A DNA stretch of 64,000 bases, from positions 5,325,100 through 5,389,099 of the forward strand of contig NC_037275.1 in NCBI RefSeq assembly GCF_000002425.4. The letters run 5' to 3'. The position numbers were made by a program, and so were the translations under genes. The notes beneath the pieces were generated by a model. That model was not told the DNA's origin, ran no database searches, and saw nothing but the letters and a program-made list of their open reading frames with translations. This DNA is from Physcomitrium patens. Taxonomy: Eukaryota > Streptophyta > Bryopsida > Funariales > Funariaceae. How positions within the stretch are numbered: the stretch's first letter is position 1; each line of letters starts with the position of its first letter. Of the stretch, positions 60,280-64,000 are shown piece by piece.

Positions 60280-61558
60280 TGTTATCGTACTGTAAATGCT
60301 TACAGTATGTAAAAATTAGTTAAAACATATTATATGTTGATAAATCTAGATGTGTGTTAGAGTGGCTAGTAGATTAAATTAAAAGGATTTGGTATAAGAA
60401 ACTTTACTTTATTTCTTTACTTCTTTTGATTTTGACATTAAAATATATACATAAATATATATATATATATATATATATAGGATCTAAATGTTTAGTATGA
60501 AGCCTTGGAAGAAGGTGGAAACCTAAGGATGAAAATCTTAACTAGTAGGAGACTAATTGGGAGGGATGAAAGCAAGGCATGGTCGGATGAAGGCAAGGAA
60601 AGGAGAACTTCATCCCTATTGGTCGAATACCATGCCCAATGGGCTTTAAGGAGGCTGCCCGCGACCTTAAGAAAGGTTTCGGCGACTTCAAAGAGAGCAT
60701 TCAGAGATTATAAGCTAGAGTTGTAAAGTTTAGGATTTGGGGTACAATTTGTGTATAAAAATTAGAGGATTTGGAGTTAGGGTGAAGAAGTTATAGCCGT
60801 TTGAAGTTAAGGTGTTAATTTAAGACATATTGTTACTCTTTTGAGGATATGAGGAGTTTTACAATAGCTTTTGAAGTTCGAAAAGTATATTTAGAATGGC
60901 GATTTCAAGGCCTACATCTTTTATGAAAGAATTATTGCTTTTGGAGTTCATATGAAGGAGTTATAAGGAATTGAAGACGGCACTTCCAAATCAAAGGCAA
61001 TAAGTAAGCGGTTTTGTTTGTAGTAATGGTTGGAGCCATAACTTGAGTTTTCGGACGAATTTTTGGCTCAAAAGTTTTGGAGAATGTAAAATTTTGTATT
61101 AAAAAGATATACATACAAATTTCGTGGCATTTGAGCTTATATTTTGTGAGATATGAAGAAAATTGCACGCGGATGTATAAAGACAAGGGTTTCAAGCGAC
61201 TGTTAGGGTTTTCAAGATATCTTAAGATCCACAACGAATTTGCAGTTGAAATTTTTTTTAGAAGTTCATAAAAATACATAAGTACCTCATGTAAAATTTG
61301 AGTTTTTTTGGATGGTTGGATTAGGAGATATGAGGTGTTGAAGTTCGGAAAAATCTCTACATAAGAATAAACAAGGTTTTAGAAGATTTTATCATATTTT
61401 GGAAGTTGTGGGTTACTTGAGGATTTTGTATTTGGTGTAATTACTCAAAAAGGAAAAAATTATATATAAACTTAGGGCTTCCTTTATTTTTAAGCTTGAT
61501 TGAATAATTAGTGATAGCCAGAAGCCCAACATTTTCTTGAGACAAACTCTCTCTACCC
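60280..61558. other. 1.28-kb block of distinct composition, possible foreign LTR or insertion
   Basis: It is neither chromovirus nor copia of the types seen here. It is much less decayed, contains an (AT)n run (60454-60479) and G-rich non-coding text with recurring GGAGTTAT(A/G)AG, GAAGTTATAG and GAAGTTCG motifs (60770-61350). No frame has a recognisable product; the longest are 115 codons (minus) and 73 codons (plus). CGACA borders both sides (60275-60279, 61559-61563), but the ends do not form TG...CA or an inverted repeat. Confidence 0.45.
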
Positions 61559-61752
61559 CGACAACGTGGCCTCCTTGTTGGCCAAGTTTTCAACCTACCA
61601 ATCATCTATAGACATGTATAAAGACAAAGCACCATCTATGAAGTTTTTAGGAAGCTTTCTACATGATATTATCATATTTATCTTCTTTGACTTACTTCTA
61701 CCTATTCTTATTATTTAGATTATTATCACAATAAATATGTATGTTCTTGATA
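61559..61752 (-). repeat. E7 3' LTR, truncated
   Basis: It begins within the LTR at ACGTGGCCTCCTTGTTGGCC and ends GTTCTTGATA, followed by TTATACCTCCTTCTAG, the complement of a purine tract. Confidence 0.75.
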
Positions 61753-61793
61753 TTATACCTCCTTCTAGAAATAAATTCCATGACAAGTAGTGA

Positions 61794-62215
61794 TTACATG
61801 TTGATGAAGTCTAAGATGTACCAAACTATATTTGCCACGTACTCTGATCTTTATTCTCTTTGAAGGTAGTTGATAGGTCCCTTCAACCATTAATAATCTT
61901 CCATACTAGGACAAGAAGACTATCTTGATATTTGATCATTATTGGGACCTTTATAACTTCTTTCAAACAAAACATTAGTGATACCATTAAGAGTGGTTCC
62001 TACATCCAAAAGTATCACTAAACACTAGGAGTTCCTTCTAAGGTCATGGTACCAAATGCGTTGTACCTTGCTATCCATTCAAAGAAGAATAATTTGTTCT
62101 TGAAAATCTTCATCTTGATTTTATCGTTTCAAGGTTATGATAGTCACAATATTCCATCGAATAGTTCAACAAATGATAATTCTTAAATTGAATCTATTGG
62201 TTGTTGGTTCTTCAT
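61794..62215 (-). pseudogene. E7 third reading frame, decayed
   Basis: This is the counterpart of the 141-codon frame of E1 and E3, one base shorter (422), so it carries a frameshift. The block matching FEGSYEGLNNDQ lies at about 61940-61975 and the N-terminal part at 62100-62215. Confidence 0.6.
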
Positions 62216-62309
62216 CTCTTAAGTACTAAAAAATTCAAAAAAATAATGATATAAGATAGAATGAAATCTCCATTGCGCTTACTTTGCTTTATAACAAAGA
62301 ATTTCTTGA

Positions 62310-63566
62310 CTCTTTATTTTGGTTTTGATAGATGTCATTGATGAAAAGCTTTAATTTTGACTAATACATTTGCTAGATTCCTAGATAGCTACCATGTGCA
62401 TTCATTACTATCATATCCATGCCAATGTATCAAATATTCTAACCTATTATGATGCCACCTTAAATCTAAGACTTCTTCTACCTCAAATTCTTCATTATTG
62501 TCTACTTTTATAGAAGGTGGTGGCATTTGTCTCCTTTGTATATCCATTCTCTTGTATGCCTCAAATAAAGATACATGGAATACAAGATGGATTTTCATAG
62601 ACTCCAAAAGGTATAATCAATAAGCAATTGGATTAATCTATTCACAAATAGAAAATGGTCCAAACCTATAATAATCTAGTTTGTCACAAAGACTAATAAT
62701 TTTAATATTACAATGAAATAATTCTATCTTATCCCTTATATGGAATTGAGGTTGTTCCTTGTAATAGACATTTGTGTTGGCTTTTTGTCATTCTTGCCTT
62801 TATTGTTGCATATAGCTCTAAAAATGGATTTGCCACATCTTCCTCCGTGAGATTATCAACTTTTAAAAAATCAAAAGTGTCAAATCATGGATGATAACCA
62901 TAGTTGGCAAAAATAGGTGTTTATTAAGTCAAAAAATGTACCAAATTATTGTAAGTAAATTCTGCCAATGGTAAAAGAATTGTCTAATTATCTTGTTGAT
63001 AGTTGATGGTACACTTCAAATACGGCTCTAAAATTTGATTTATCCATTATGTTTATCCATCAATTTGAGAATAAAAAGCTAAAGATAGTTTTATATCCAC
63101 CTTCAATATTTTGAAAAGATTTCTCTAAAATCTTGATAAAAATTATGTTCTTTTGTCTGATATAATATCTCTTGATAATCTATGATAGTGATAGTTGTTG
63201 AGAAGGAAGATTTTAGATGTTCTTTCAACTTTGATAGATTTTATACATTATACAAAATATGCCATCTTGGTAAAATAATCTAAAATCACAAATATGGAAT
63301 CATATGAACTTGGAATTGGAAGATCTATGATAAAATCCATAGAGAAAAAAGATCATTGTTGTTCTAATATATGTAATGGTTGGAGGAGTCCATAAGGTCG
63401 ATGATGAAGAGTTTTTGATCTTGAACAAATATCACATGTTTGCACAAATTCTTCAACAGTCTTTCACATTTGAGGCCACCAAAAATCTTTGGATATAAGC
63501 TCCAAAGTCTTATTATATCTAAAATGTCATGTTATAGAAAAATTGTGATGAGCTTTAAGAGCACGT
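62310..63566 (-). pseudogene. E7 pol remnant (integrase and chromodomain)
   Basis: The chromodomain core (NRLEYLIHWHGYDSNECTW) is open at 62389-62450. The integrase C-terminus lies about 62560-63000, the DDE core about 63000-63400 and the zinc-finger part 63400-63566. Numerous stops. Confidence 0.8.
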
Positions 63567-64000
63567 TGTCATAATATTTGAAGTCTTACTTGAGAATGCA
63601 CTTAGCTGTGGTAGGTAGAATGGAAAATGTAACAACAAAATCCTAATTCTAATAGAATACTAACAATGCTAAACAAGCTTTAATCAAATTCAGAGAAACC
63701 TCAAAGAAATTCCAAAGAAATAATAAGAAATCTTAAAGAAATATTAGAATGATTACAAACATATTTCAAATACATCTCAAATCAATCTTAATTTAATTCT
63801 AGTTGAAATCTGATTGGACTTCATTCAAATATTAGGCTAAAACTAACTAAATCTTAAATCCTAAAAAAATTCAAATAAAATCCTAAATCCTAAATCAAAT
63901 CTTGATCAAATCCTAACCAAACCTTAAATCCTAAACCAAATCCTAAACCCTAAATCCTAAAATCCTAAATCAAATCCTAATCAAATTCTACACTCTAAAC
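63567..64000. repeat. Telomere-like degenerate array, copy 2 (runs off the window)
   Basis: About 70-80 bp of flank shared with 35745-35825 lead into CCTAAA-type units. The last 150 bp are the purest, with AAACCCTAAATCCTAAA at 63942-63958. It abuts E7 integrase sequence directly, so it appears to have been inserted into or joined to E7. Confidence 0.75.

Larger units (their letters stand above)
61559..63566 (-). mobile_element. E7: 3' half of a decayed chromovirus
   Basis: A partial 3' LTR (61559-61752) is followed on the minus strand by the third frame, chromodomain and integrase. It stops at about 63566, where the telomere-like repeat begins. RT, protease, gag and the 5' LTR are absent from the window. 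Confidence 0.82.

Noticed and set aside
60275-61563. CGACA on both sides of the 60280-61558 block as a target duplication
   Set aside because: The block ends do not form TG...CA or inverted repeats, and the LTR pieces on both sides overlap in alignment, so the 5-bp match may be chance.
1-64000. tRNA, rRNA or CRISPR features
   Set aside because: No cloverleaf with conserved T-loop, no rRNA core sequence and no regularly spaced identical repeats were seen on either strand by eye.

Overview
The window is nuclear DNA of a land plant. The evidence is one spliced gene of plant EXO1 type (GT–AG introns plus at least one apparent AT–AC intron) lying in very AT-rich, methylation-decayed LTR-retrotransposon sequence. 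The Ty3/gypsy integrase at 22.1-22.7 kb and the EXO1 sequence would suit a moss or another non-flowering plant, but the species cannot be fixed from this sequence alone.

Layout. 1-275 is a truncated LTR and 276-2929 is decayed AT-rich DNA. 2930-17951 is a four-layer nest. An old minus-strand chromovirus (E0) was hit by a plus-strand relative (E1, 4209-17822, target duplication ATAAG). E1 was hit in gag by a young minus-strand relative (E2, 5318-11330, duplication GTTAG) and in integrase by a 1.2-kb TG...CA element (14461-15667, duplication ACGG). 19.7-23.5 kb is a different, badly decayed Ty3/gypsy element (G2). 23.5-26.9 kb holds three copies of a repeat (X) around a half chromovirus (E4). 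26.9-34.4 kb is the only gene island, carrying EXO1. 34.4-37.8 kb is AT-rich with a telomere-like array. 37791-55037 is an old plus-strand chromovirus (E5), split by a Ty1/copia element (40487-45732, duplication TCTTC) and by another minus-strand chromovirus (E3, 48286-54679, duplication ATAAG). 55.7-60.3 kb (E6) and 61.6-63.6 kb (E7) are further decayed minus-strand copies. The window ends in a second copy of the telomere-like array.

How the parts relate. All E copies belong to one chromodomain Ty3/gypsy family with gag, protease-RT-RNase H-integrase-chromodomain, and an unrecognised third reading frame of 141 codons between the chromodomain and the 3' LTR. E2 is nearly intact: its LTRs differ at about five sites, gag is open, and pol has a single nonsense codon. 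The third frame is exactly 423 bp in E1, E3 and E6 despite nonsense decay, and is cut down to 56 codons in E2. EXO1 is intact (14 exons, 770 codons plus stop, all expected FEN/XPG-family catalytic acids). Its sixth intron reads as a minor-spliceosome AT–AC intron. Everything else is repeat debris whose stop codons mostly look like C-to-T changes of CAA or CGA.
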